A stretch of 64,000 nucleotides of DNA from Lutimonas saemankumensis. Its GTDB lineage: Bacteria > Bacteroidota > Bacteroidia > Flavobacteriales > Flavobacteriaceae. The stretch is taken from assembly GCF_020171465.1 (NCBI RefSeq), contig NZ_JAIUZR010000005.1, forward strand, positions 124,001 through 188,000, read 5' to 3'. The position numbers and the translations under genes are program-made. A model generated the notes under the pieces. That model saw nothing but the letters and a program-made list of their open reading frames with translations, made no database searches and was not told the origin of the DNA. The number at the start of each line of letters is the position of its first letter. Within the stretch, counting starts at the first letter, position 1. Positions 8,468-17,812 of the stretch are shown here, in pieces.

Positions 8468-10705
8468 TTGAGGTCAAACAGTTCATTTAAAAGAGAAGAA
8501 ATAGAGACCCATTATACATTTTGTCGTATATGTGAGTCCTTGTGTGGTTTGGCGATAAAGACCCGGGATAATAAGGTCATTGGCATCAAGCCTAATGAGA
8601 ATCATATTGCCACAGAGGGCTTCTCTTGTGTAAAAGGCCTTTATCAGCATGAAATGTACCAGTCACCGGATCGTTTAAAGTATCCGCTAAAAAGAGCGAG
8701 TGACGGTTCCTATGTTCGAATCACCTGGCCACAGGCTTTAAAGGAAATTGGTGAAAAGGTAAAACAATTACGTAAGGAAGACGGAGCAGATTCTATCGGT
8801 ATGTATGTGGGTACCGCTGCGGGATTTAGCGCTTTACACCCGGTTTTTGCCCAGGGTTTTATGACGGGAATTGGTTCGAAAAGTATGTACAGCTCATCAA
8901 CTCAGGACTGTTCCAACAAATTTGCCGTTTCAAAATTAATTTACGGGTTTCCCTTTACCTTGCCATTTCCGGACCTCGACAATACCAACTGTCTTATTAT
9001 CGTTGGAGCTAATCCAATTGTGTCAAAGTGGTCTTTTCTGCAGGTACCCAATCCAGGTAAAAAGCTAAAGAACCTGGAAAGAAGAGGAGCTAAACTCTAC
9101 ATTATTGACCCCAGAAAAACTGAAACAGCAAAGATAGCAGGAGAGCATTTTTTTATTCGTCCCTCTACGGATGTGTTTTTCTATCTTTCTTTTCTTCATG
9201 AATTGATAAAGCAGAATGGGACCGATGAGGAGTTCATTCATAAATATACCACCGGCGTAGGTGCTGTTACTGATTTGGCAGAGGATTGGCCTCCGGAAAG
9301 AACAGAGGAGGTTACCGGAATAGAGGCAGCGGATCTCAGGAATATGGTTCGGGAGTACATTGAGGCAGATGGAGCTGCGCTTTACTGTTCCACAGGGGTG
9401 AACATGGGAGGAAACGGATCTCTGTCTTACTGGCTTCAGGAAGTCATTAATGCTATTTCGGGAAACTTAGATAAAAAAGGAGGTACTCTTGTTGGCAAAG
9501 GCGTGATGGATTTCTTAAAGTTTGGTGTAAAAAATGGAATCCTTATGCGTGAGGATAAATCGAGGGTAGGTGGAATGACCTCTGTGAATGACGCTTTTCC
9601 TGGAGGCTTGATGGCGGATGAAATTCTCACACCAGGCAAAGGGCAATTGAAGGCCCTTTTTGTCACTGGGGGAAATCCGCTGATTACCATGCCGAATTCC
9701 AATAAGTTGAAATCAGCCTTTCAGCAATTAGAACTTCTGGTTACACTTGATATTTACCAAAATGAGACGAGCTCAGAGGCCCACTATGTTTTACCATGCA
9801 CGGACCCTTTACAACGACCCGACCTTCCCTTTATTTTTCCACTGATGTTAGGCCTTCAGCAAAAACCTTACCTGCAGGCAACCAAAGCGGTAACAGCGCC
9901 TGAAGCCGAACAAATGGATGAAAGTTCCATCTATTTGAATCTGGCAAGGGCATGCGGAATGCCGTTGTTTGGCTCGAAAATGGCACAGTCTTTTTTTACA
10001 GGGATACAAAAATATTACACGAGGAAAAACAAAAAGAGTTTACCAAGCTTACCTCAGGAGGCTATACTAAATGGACTATTAAGGCTTACAAGACAATCCT
10101 CCTTCAAGAAAATTCAGAAAAGTAAAAATGGGATTTTAAGAAAGAAGCACATACCGGGAAGTTTTGTTTCGGACAGAGTAATGACTGCTGACAAAAAATT
10201 AGTATTGGCACCTGACCCTTTGCTTGCACAGGCCAAGAAACTGGAGTCGGACTTTCAAAGAGAAAAATCAAACCTGAATCGCTTTAAATTGATTACCAAA
10301 AGAGCGGTTACAACCCATAACAGCTGGACCCATAATATTGAGCGAATGACTTCGAAAGGAAGGGATACAAATTATGCCTATTTGCATCCCTCAGACCTGC
10401 AAGAACTTAATTTAAAAGAATTGGATCTTGTTGATATTTGTTCTGAAACGGATTCAATCCGACTGGCCGTAAAAAGTTTACCGACCTTAATGCCCAAAAC
10501 GATTGCCGTACCTCACGGCTGGGGTCATCAGCATGCAATAGGCTTACAACATGCCAGTAAAACCAAAGGGGTCAATGTGAATATACTTGCTGCAGATGGT
10601 CCCAATGAACTGGATGAGATATCAGGTATGGCTCATCTGACTGGGATTATAGTAGATGTCCAAGCGGCAAAAGGAGAACTTCAGGCAACCTGGTCAGGGC
10701 TTTGA
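8468..10705 (+). CDS. Molybdopterin-dependent oxidoreductase
   Basis: This 745-residue protein belongs to the DMSO reductase superfamily. The N-terminal 4Fe-4S site is Cys19, Cys22, Cys26 and Cys54 (FCRICESLCGL ... GFSCVKG), and a likely molybdenum-ligand cysteine is Cys148 (SSTQDCSNKF), as in nitrate reductase/formate dehydrogenase-like enzymes. The bis-MGD binding C-terminal domain starts at about 605 (TTHNSWTHNIERM) and contains VPHGWGHQHA. There is no Tat signal, so it is probably cytoplasmic. The frame has an upstream stop at 8450 and no ATG before residue 60, so a TTG start at 8468 is used. No small subunit or cofactor gene is adjacent, and the substrate is unknown. Confidence 0.88.
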   Translation: MRSNSSFKREEIETHYTFCRICESLCGLAIKTRDNKVIGIKPNENHIATEGFSCVKGLYQHEMYQSPDRLKYPLKRASDGSYVRITWPQALKEIGEKVKQLRKEDGADSIGMYVGTAAGFSALHPVFAQGFMTGIGSKSMYSSSTQDCSNKFAVSKLIYGFPFTLPFPDLDNTNCLIIVGANPIVSKWSFLQVPNPGKKLKNLERRGAKLYIIDPRKTETAKIAGEHFFIRPSTDVFFYLSFLHELIKQNGTDEEFIHKYTTGVGAVTDLAEDWPPERTEEVTGIEAADLRNMVREYIEADGAALYCSTGVNMGGNGSLSYWLQEVINAISGNLDKKGGTLVGKGVMDFLKFGVKNGILMREDKSRVGGMTSVNDAFPGGLMADEILTPGKGQLKALFVTGGNPLITMPNSNKLKSAFQQLELLVTLDIYQNETSSEAHYVLPCTDPLQRPDLPFIFPLMLGLQQKPYLQATKAVTAPEAEQMDESSIYLNLARACGMPLFGSKMAQSFFTGIQKYYTRKNKKSLPSLPQEAILNGLLRLTRQSSFKKIQKSKNGILRKKHIPGSFVSDRVMTADKKLVLAPDPLLAQAKKLESDFQREKSNLNRFKLITKRAVTTHNSWTHNIERMTSKGRDTNYAYLHPSDLQELNLKELDLVDICSETDSIRLAVKSLPTLMPKTIAVPHGWGHQHAIGLQHASKTKGVNVNILAADGPNELDEISGMAHLTGIIVDVQAAKGELQATWSGL

Positions 10706-10945
10706 CTTGACAGGATTTTAGTCTCACCTCAGGCGGTCTGTTTGAGATCTTAGAAATGGAATTCGGAGAAAAAAGTGAAAATCGAGCTTATCATTTTGTC
10801 AAAATTTTAGGTTCAGATTTTCAAAATCCCAATTTGATATAGGCAAAATTTTTGAGCTGATAATTCGGTCATCAGATTAGCCGAAAATGCCTCAAACATG
10901 CCATAAAAATGTATCTTTATTGAATTCGAACCCTTAATTAACAGT

Positions 10946-12190
10946 ATGAGAATAGGAATTATAATTGGCAGAATTGGAGGTGTGGATGGTGTCGCCTTAG
11001 AAACGGAGAAATGGATCGACATCTTGAAAAAATTGGGTCATGAGGTATTTATTATTTCAGGTGAATTTGAATCCTGGGAAATGGATTATGAGCATCATAC
11101 CTTGTTTCCAGCCTTGTCATTTTTTTCTGCTGAAGCCGAATGGGAACAACGTAAGGCATTTTTTGAACCGGACAATGATCCCGATCCCTTACTGGATCAT
11201 GTAGAGAATTGGTCAGACATAATTGAAAAAACCCTGTTACAATGGGTCAGGAACAAAAAAATTGAAGTTATTCTCTCGGAAAACGCCTCAGCTCTTCCCT
11301 GCCAGTTATCCATGGGTGTAGCTATAAAGAAGCTCATAAAAACCACCGGCCTGCCCATAGTGACGCATGATCATGATTTTCATTGGGAACGCGGAGAGCG
11401 ATATTTGTCTGTTCATGGAGAAATTAATCAATATGTAGATGACAACTTTCCGCTTTTGCTGCCCGATGTGAAACATGCCGTGATCAACACATTTGGAGTG
11501 GAAACATTTAGAAAGAGGTTTGACATTGATGCCCTTCTGGTACCCAATGTAATGGATTTTAACCGTGTTTACGGTGTTCCGACTCCTGAGAATCAATTTT
11601 TCCTCCGGGATGTGGGGGTTAAAGAAGATGAGATTGCCTTGCTTCAGGTTACGCGTATTGTGCGACGCAAAGGAATTGAAACAGCCATTTCGTTAATTGA
11701 CCAGCTCAATGACAAGAAGCTTAAATTAGTCATCACCGGAAATAACAACGATGATGAAAATAAAGAATACTACAACGAGTTGATAGATCAGATTCATGAT
11801 CTTAACCTGTCCAGACAAATCATTTTTGCCGCTCACAAGGTGCTGGATCACAAGGATTTATCAGATGTTTATGCTCATGGCAGAGCCTGTACCTATTTTA
11901 GCACGTATGAAGGCTTTGGAAATGCCTTTGTAGAATCTGTCCTTGCTAAAAAACCCATTTTTGTCAATAACTATAAACCTGTTTATATGCAGGACATAGG
12001 CAATAAAGGGTTTGATACGGTTATGATAGAGGACAGCAATTTAACCCGTGAAAAAGTTCGTCAAATGGCGGAGATAATTTATGACCCGGTGCGCTGTAAG
12101 GAAATTGGTGAATACAATTTTGAAGTAGGTAAGAAGTATTTCTCCTATGAGGTACTGGAGCAAAAATTAGATAAGCTGTTTACGTTTTAA
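10946..12190 (+). CDS. GT4-family glycosyltransferase
   Basis: A 414-residue GT-B fold glycosyltransferase. The N-terminal domain begins RIGIIIGRIGGVDGVALETE, a glycine-rich acceptor loop, and contains THDHDFHWERGERY. The C-terminal domain has the donor-site pattern LLQVTRIVRRKGIETA (about 232-247) and the late motif STYEGFGNAFVES (about 318-330), where the E-X7-E glutamates sit. It has no signal or membrane span, so it is cytoplasmic. Only 9 bp separate it from the next gene, so the two are one operon. That next protein has a paralogous GT4 domain, suggesting two successive sugar additions. Donor and acceptor cannot be read from the sequence. Confidence 0.88.
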   Translation: MRIGIIIGRIGGVDGVALETEKWIDILKKLGHEVFIISGEFESWEMDYEHHTLFPALSFFSAEAEWEQRKAFFEPDNDPDPLLDHVENWSDIIEKTLLQWVRNKKIEVILSENASALPCQLSMGVAIKKLIKTTGLPIVTHDHDFHWERGERYLSVHGEINQYVDDNFPLLLPDVKHAVINTFGVETFRKRFDIDALLVPNVMDFNRVYGVPTPENQFFLRDVGVKEDEIALLQVTRIVRRKGIETAISLIDQLNDKKLKLVITGNNNDDENKEYYNELIDQIHDLNLSRQIIFAAHKVLDHKDLSDVYAHGRACTYFSTYEGFGNAFVESVLAKKPIFVNNYKPVYMQDIGNKGFDTVMIEDSNLTREKVRQMAEIIYDPVRCKEIGEYNFEVGKKYFSYEVLEQKLDKLFTF

Positions 12191-12199
12191 TATCCAAGC

Positions 12200-15100
12200 A
12201 TGATTGAAAAAGGAAATTTGAAAATTAGTGAAGTATTACAGGAATTACATCAGGAAAAAATAAATACATGGTTTGATCTCGGCCTTTTTCTGGACAGATT
12301 CAAGGAAAGAAAATTTAAGACAGCTTTTACTGGAGATGCGGGAGAATTCAATCAATATCTCGAGAATGGGGGGCTTGCTTTCCTGACATTCTATTTTACC
12401 ATAGACGGAATCACGGTTGAAACAGAAAAATATGCCAAATCCTTTAAAAGCATTTATCCCAATATACCTATTCATTATATCGCCGGAGAAATTAAGGAGG
12501 AAGCCGATGAACTCATACCCAAGGATGCTTTTCAAAAGGTGATACCACAAATGGAGGCCTTCGATGCCTGGCCACTTTACAGGGACTTTTTTAAAGTAAA
12601 AATGGAACGCGGAAGTGTGGCCTATAATGAGTTGATCGGAAAGTTTTGGAAGGAAGTGTTGGTCCTGGTTGAAGCATTGGGGAGTTATATTGAAGAAAAC
12701 AATATATCCTTGCTCTACCTGATCAATGTATGCTCCAATCCGGGCAATGTTTCTTTGGCACTGGCGACCGTGCTGATTTCGGAATATCTTGGCCTTCCGG
12801 TAATCAATAACAATCATGATTTTTACTGGGAAGGAGGCAACCGGGAAGTTGATATTAAAAGCAAGGGATTAAAAAAAGGGCCCAGAGATTTCTTTTTTCA
12901 CAATGCACATGTTGGCGAATTTTTCTCTCTTATCGAAATGATTTACCCCTGGGAAAGTCGTTCCTGGATGAACGTGAATATCAATAAAATTCAACAAAAT
13001 CACCTGATTGATATCAATGGCCATAATCCGGCAAACGTCGCATTAATAGGAACTGCAGTGGATACCAAAATGCACCGGATGAGCAAACGTGACATCATTA
13101 AGGCCTTTATGCAGGTGTCCAGTATTTTTGCTAATAAAAAAGATACGATTACAGTACATACTGCAGCAAGGCATACCAAAAGTGAACGCTCCTTAAAACC
13201 GATTTTGCTCGGTTATAAAACCATAAAGGAATTTGATTTTGTCAACAATAATATAGTCTTTCTTCAACCTACTCGTGTTATCAGCCGTAAGTCCATAGAA
13301 TTGAATTTCAAGCTTATTAAGCGCCTCTTTTCTTATGATTCATTCTGTGAGAAGTTTATCACAAACCCGCAATTAACGCTCTCATTGATTGTTTCGGGGC
13401 CCATTCCTCATGGCCAGCAGGATTATTATCAGGATCTAAAAAAGGATTTTAAAAACTTTCTTAAAGACCTTCCCAAAGAATTCAGATCTAAGGTGCTGCT
13501 TGGGTTTTTGTTCAGTGAGTTTGATAAAAACGAATTCAAAAAAAAGTATAAAAAGCCACTGGACATTGAGCAGCTATACGATGTAGCTTCCTTGATCCTG
13601 TTACCGAGTCAAACTGAGGGAAGGGGACTGCCTATCATAGAAGCCGCGGCTTGTGGTACACCTATTTTTTGCCGGCAATACGAGCCTCGAGAGGTATATG
13701 ACGAGGTCATAGGCCGTCATTTGGATGAGTCAATGCGTTTGAACGTACTCGAGTTTAAAGGTTCTAAAATTCCAAAGCGCCTGGTGGAAAGAATATCCGA
13801 CCATGTCTTTTATCCGCAGAACAGGATGATTGACGTAACGCATAACAGAAATGTCATCAACAAGCGATTTAGCCTTGAGTCCCTGGAAAATAATATCGTA
13901 TATATATTAAAAAGGCTTCATTTACAATTGGACTCCATTTCGGAGGAGGTAGATCCCCGGATCGTTCATTTGATCAAAGCTTACAGGGAGCTCGTGAATT
14001 TCTCAAACGACGATCTGGATGCGATCCTTAACAGATCAACCAGGCATTATTTACCGGGATACGGACGATTGTCATTTATGCTATATTTAAAATCCTTGAT
14101 TGATCCCAGTTTTTTCAGGGTTGAAGAACAGCTTACAAAAGGAATGGTGATGACATATGCCAGAATGATGGAGAATGACATTCCTGACCTTGTTCATACT
14201 GATTTAGACCTTATTCATAATTTCTACAATGCCATTGATGATATTTTTAAATACGTTGATGGCGAGTTATCCATTAGGCATGATCATGCACTTTCTTATC
14301 GACATAGAAATAAAAAATCATTTGCGTATCAGGCTTTTACCTTTCAGGAAATAACCGGTTTGGTCAATATGATTTACCATGATGTCTTTAAGCCAAAAAA
14401 TCTTAGCGACCTCACTTTGGCACCTCAGTTTTTTGCGGATTGGGAGTTGGCTTTGTTTCAACTGACCAATAGTGATTTCTTGGGAATTGACGACAGGAAA
14501 ATGCTCACCAGCAAACTGAAGAATAATGTGCCTAAAGGCTATTTTCCCGGTCGGTATATCAAACACGAGTTAGAGTATTTTGTCTTGCAACCCATTAGAG
14601 CGCAGCTTAAACTTAGTATACAGGAGGAACTGACTTCAGACCTTCTGGAGGAGAGAGGTAAGAACCTTGAAAAGGTCTATATTTTCATTCATGAGCCTAG
14701 AATTACCAAGTGGTTTTCAAGCGCAAATATAAAAGAGTACTTAGAGAGTGGCACAGAGCCTGAATTAGGCTTATTGTACAAAACTGGTGTGGTTCAGATT
14801 GTTGAGACCAAGCAATGGTCTGAAGGGGTACATTTTCCTCAGATGGGAGCAAATGCAATAAGGATTTTGCGTCAGATCAAAGAATCAGGTGGATTTATTA
14901 TTACCAATGGAGAGCACGCTGCCATGATGACCGACATCATAGAAATTGATCATTTTCATATCGGTAAGGTGATACATGAAATGACTGCTAAAATCATGGG
15001 CATTCCGAAAAACAGTGGCTTTATTCAGTTTGTGCCGGCGGGGGTCCGAACAACCCTAGCTTATCCCACTCCTGTTCAAACGGCCAAAGATTTTGAAACC

Positions 15101-16393
15101 CTGCTGAAGAGCGACCTCTTCAATGAACTAAAAGACAAGATAGGCGAAAAGGATCTCATGAAGAGGATTACTGTCGATGCGATTGAAAACGGAACTCCCT
15201 TGGCTCAGCTTTTGTTTCAGTTAAAGCAAGGGTTAAAAGAAGGCCACAAGACCGAAAGGGTAAAATCCTCATACGCAGGTGGCGTATATAAAGATGGATT
15301 GCCATGGAGTGGGGTTCTTGCCGAAGTTCACACAAAAGAGTACAACTGGAAGTTTGCGGCTCATATAGCCGAAAAAAAACCAAAAAATGTCCCGGCACTG
15401 ATCAGGGAATACAAAAAGAGGAGCAATAATTCCCATAAAATAGAATTGGCCTGGAACGGAGGTTATATTTTAAATCCGGAACTGGTGGGTAAACTGGGCT
15501 TGCCCGAAACTTATATCGGTTCTCCCTTGGGCCTTCTTATTATGGACAATAAGGTGTTCTGCCCTCCACTTTTTAATAAGCCGGCTTTTATCATTTATAA
15601 AAATGGCGAAGTAGATATTCGAAAGGTGAACAGTAAAGCTGGATTTAAGTTAATTGGTCAGGACGATGAACTTGTGTTTCCTTCAGCAAACTATAATAAA
15701 CACGCTACAGCAGAACCTTCTTACTATGATTTGTCATATCCTGAGGAAAAGATTCGAGGAAGAGGTAATGTAATAATCAGGGTAGCCGGCAATATTGTAA
15801 AGGAGGTTATAAAGACTAAAGAAAACGAAGATGTTCAAGTGATACCGGTTGGAATGACCCTTTCTGTTCCTTCCAAACTTTTTTCTGAGGATTTTTTTGA
15901 AGAAGGGAAAGCATTACACATGGATCTAATGGAGCCCGAAAACCATCCTTTTCGGTGGAGCGAAATTTTGTATGCCATAGAAGCAGGGCCTATGCTAATT
16001 AATGGCGGAAGGGAGGTTTTGGATATGGAAGACGAAGGCTGGAAAACTTCGAATTCAATCAGGACACAGGCTGCGAGATTGGATTTCACAGATATGCGAG
16101 GGCCCAAAATAGCAGTGGGTATCACCCGAGAAGGAAAACTCATGGTTCTTATGGTAAATGGCAGAATAAGAGAATCTGTAGGGGCGACTCACTTTGATAT
16201 GGCTGATATTCTTTTAAAATACGGAATGGATAAAGCCATGGGATTTGATCCTGGCGGCAGCAGTACCTTGGTCGTCGACGGAGAGGTTATGAATATTTCA
16301 CCTTATAACAAAAATTATGAAAAGGATATTTACGCTTTACCTCCTGAGCCGAGGTTTGTTGCCAATACGATTATGGGGTGGATTGAAGAGTAA
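12200..16393 (+). CDS. GT4 glycosyltransferase fused to NAGPA phosphodiester glycosidase domain
   Basis: The 1397-residue protein has three parts. Residues about 1-600 are a GT4 glycosyltransferase paralogous to the upstream gene product: NNNHDFYWEGGNREVD parallels THDHDFHWERGERY, FLQPTRVISRKSIELNF parallels the donor loop, and PSQTEGRGLPIIEAAACG is the late motif. Residues about 600-1060 are mostly helical and unrecognised. Residues about 1070-1395 match the phosphodiester glycosidase (NAGPA/DUF2233-type) fold, with AWNGGYILNP, AGPMLINGG, RTQAARLDF and the signature GFDPGGSSTLVVDG. No signal peptide is visible, so it is probably cytoplasmic, unlike most NAGPA proteins. Synthetic and hydrolytic activities in one chain are unusual; a product-trimming or transglycosylation role is inference. 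Confidence 0.82.
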   Translation: MIEKGNLKISEVLQELHQEKINTWFDLGLFLDRFKERKFKTAFTGDAGEFNQYLENGGLAFLTFYFTIDGITVETEKYAKSFKSIYPNIPIHYIAGEIKEEADELIPKDAFQKVIPQMEAFDAWPLYRDFFKVKMERGSVAYNELIGKFWKEVLVLVEALGSYIEENNISLLYLINVCSNPGNVSLALATVLISEYLGLPVINNNHDFYWEGGNREVDIKSKGLKKGPRDFFFHNAHVGEFFSLIEMIYPWESRSWMNVNINKIQQNHLIDINGHNPANVALIGTAVDTKMHRMSKRDIIKAFMQVSSIFANKKDTITVHTAARHTKSERSLKPILLGYKTIKEFDFVNNNIVFLQPTRVISRKSIELNFKLIKRLFSYDSFCEKFITNPQLTLSLIVSGPIPHGQQDYYQDLKKDFKNFLKDLPKEFRSKVLLGFLFSEFDKNEFKKKYKKPLDIEQLYDVASLILLPSQTEGRGLPIIEAAACGTPIFCRQYEPREVYDEVIGRHLDESMRLNVLEFKGSKIPKRLVERISDHVFYPQNRMIDVTHNRNVINKRFSLESLENNIVYILKRLHLQLDSISEEVDPRIVHLIKAYRELVNFSNDDLDAILNRSTRHYLPGYGRLSFMLYLKSLIDPSFFRVEEQLTKGMVMTYARMMENDIPDLVHTDLDLIHNFYNAIDDIFKYVDGELSIRHDHALSYRHRNKKSFAYQAFTFQEITGLVNMIYHDVFKPKNLSDLTLAPQFFADWELALFQLTNSDFLGIDDRKMLTSKLKNNVPKGYFPGRYIKHELEYFVLQPIRAQLKLSIQEELTSDLLEERGKNLEKVYIFIHEPRITKWFSSANIKEYLESGTEPELGLLYKTGVVQIVETKQWSEGVHFPQMGANAIRILRQIKESGGFIITNGEHAAMMTDIIEIDHFHIGKVIHEMTAKIMGIPKNSGFIQFVPAGVRTTLAYPTPVQTAKDFETLLKSDLFNELKDKIGEKDLMKRITVDAIENGTPLAQLLFQLKQGLKEGHKTERVKSSYAGGVYKDGLPWSGVLAEVHTKEYNWKFAAHIAEKKPKNVPALIREYKKRSNNSHKIELAWNGGYILNPELVGKLGLPETYIGSPLGLLIMDNKVFCPPLFNKPAFIIYKNGEVDIRKVNSKAGFKLIGQDDELVFPSANYNKHATAEPSYYDLSYPEEKIRGRGNVIIRVAGNIVKEVIKTKENEDVQVIPVGMTLSVPSKLFSEDFFEEGKALHMDLMEPENHPFRWSEILYAIEAGPMLINGGREVLDMEDEGWKTSNSIRTQAARLDFTDMRGPKIAVGITREGKLMVLMVNGRIRESVGATHFDMADILLKYGMDKAMGFDPGGSSTLVVDGEVMNISPYNKNYEKDIYALPPEPRFVANTIMGWIEE

Positions 16394-16402
16394 GGCCTAA
16401 TG

Positions 16403-16445
16403 AAAACAACCTCTCAATATTATAAACTATTCAGAGGTTGTTTTT
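16403..16445. terminator. Rho-independent terminator between convergent genes
   Basis: A 12-bp stem (AAAACAACCTCT with AGAGGTTGTTTT) around an 18-nt loop ends in a T-run. It lies just after the glycosyltransferase fusion stop and before the stop of the minus-strand PD40-SPOR gene. The A-rich left arm means it could serve both strands. Confidence 0.75.
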
Positions 16446-16508
16446 GTGAATTTTGTTAAAGAATATGCGTTAAAGAACCCGGTTAAAAAAGGTTCACTTA
16501 ACGATCCC

Positions 16509-17690
16509 TTATTTTGGTAAGAATCTCCTTGTCCCTTCCAGGCCGAGTACAAAGGCATCCTCATAGCGATCTTTTCTCATCTGCTTTAGATGGTCTAGAG
16601 CTTCTTCATAGGTATTAAAGACACCGGAATAAAACCGGTTGTAGCCGTCGTCATAACGATGATTGAAAAGGCCTGCCGATTTCTTGTAGGTTCCTGTTTT
16701 TACTTCTTGCAGAAAGGCACCAATCTGAACCGTATAGACTACTTGATCACTTCCAAAGTTATAGGCCTTACCGCTTAAGGTATTCTTGAAGTCTTCCTCA
16801 ACCTGAGCAATTTCAGCTAAGTTCTCTGCCTCAAGAAGAATTTCAAGATCTCTCAGGTTTGCTTCTTCCTCTGCGAGCCTGATTGCCTCTTCTTCAACCG
16901 CTTTAAACGCAGCCATATAATCTTCTTTTGAGCCTGTAGCTGAAACATTTAGTTTGATAGGGGTTGAGGGCTCATCTTCATTTACAACTGAGGCGAAGAC
17001 ATCTAATTCTTCTCCATCGGTATCAATATCTGATGTAAAATAAAGGACATTGCTTTCGTCAAGCAAGGGCTGCATCTCGCGTTCTTCTGAATTTATTTTT
17101 GAACCCATGTTTTCAGCATTTCCATAAGTCCCGTCCTCAAGCAGATCGACAACAAAAATGTCAGTTTTTCCGGTAGACTGTGGACCGTCAGCCACAAAAT
17201 ACAGTTTGGTGTCATCATTGTTCAGTGAAGGATATCCCGTTGAATTTCGTTTGCCATTCACAGGAAGCATTTCAAGATTTTCCCATTCCCCATTTTCTTT
17301 CACATTGGCTTTGAACAGCTTGAGCTGTACCGACTTTTTGATCTTCACATCAGACGTATTCCCTTTTTTGGCTTTCAGTTTTTTATGGGCACTAAAGTAA
17401 ACCGTTTTCAGGTCTTTTGTATAAGCAATCATGTCTTCCTGAATATCAAAGTTAGGGTCAGCAAGTAACAGATCATTTACTTCATAAGTTTCATACTCGG
17501 AAGAATTATCCTCGTACATGTTTAAATCGGGTGAGCCTTTTTCCTTGAACGGGTTGTCATTTGTAGCAATTTCTAATTCGGCATAAGAGCTGTTAAAAAT
17601 GTCATTCGCACTTTCATCAACTCCCTGTACTCCCTGGGCAATCATTCCGAATGGAACAGCTGCCAGCATCATAATCATTAATTTTTTCAT
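16509..17690 (-). CDS. Exported PD40 propeller and SPOR-like domain protein (copy 1)
   Basis: A 393-residue protein with signal peptide MKKLMIMMLAAVPFGMIAQ. The middle (about 90-250) has WD40-like/PD40 repeats of the TolB/OmpA-linked type, with motifs YPSLNNDDTKLYFVADGPQS and MQPLLDESNVLYFTSD. An acidic helical segment (about 270-310) follows. The C-terminus (about 318-388) is SPOR-like: VVYTVQIGAFLQEVKTG ... YNRFYSGVFNTYEEALDHL. SPOR domains bind denuded peptidoglycan, so an envelope or cell-wall role is likely. It is paralogous over its whole length to the gene at 23146-24330 on the opposite strand. Confidence 0.82.
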   Translation of the reverse strand: MKKLMIMMLAAVPFGMIAQGVQGVDESANDIFNSSYAELEIATNDNPFKEKGSPDLNMYEDNSSEYETYEVNDLLLADPNFDIQEDMIAYTKDLKTVYFSAHKKLKAKKGNTSDVKIKKSVQLKLFKANVKENGEWENLEMLPVNGKRNSTGYPSLNNDDTKLYFVADGPQSTGKTDIFVVDLLEDGTYGNAENMGSKINSEEREMQPLLDESNVLYFTSDIDTDGEELDVFASVVNEDEPSTPIKLNVSATGSKEDYMAAFKAVEEEAIRLAEEEANLRDLEILLEAENLAEIAQVEEDFKNTLSGKAYNFGSDQVVYTVQIGAFLQEVKTGTYKKSAGLFNHRYDDGYNRFYSGVFNTYEEALDHLKQMRKDRYEDAFVLGLEGTRRFLPK

Positions 17691-17812
17691 CGATCTATTT
17701 TTTAAGAAATCAAAGCAGAATTTGAATTCGGATTAATATCTCCCAACATAATAATTTTTTTAGTGAACTGATTATCCGACACTTATTAGTTATTAAGATA
17801 GTTATTAACGAT

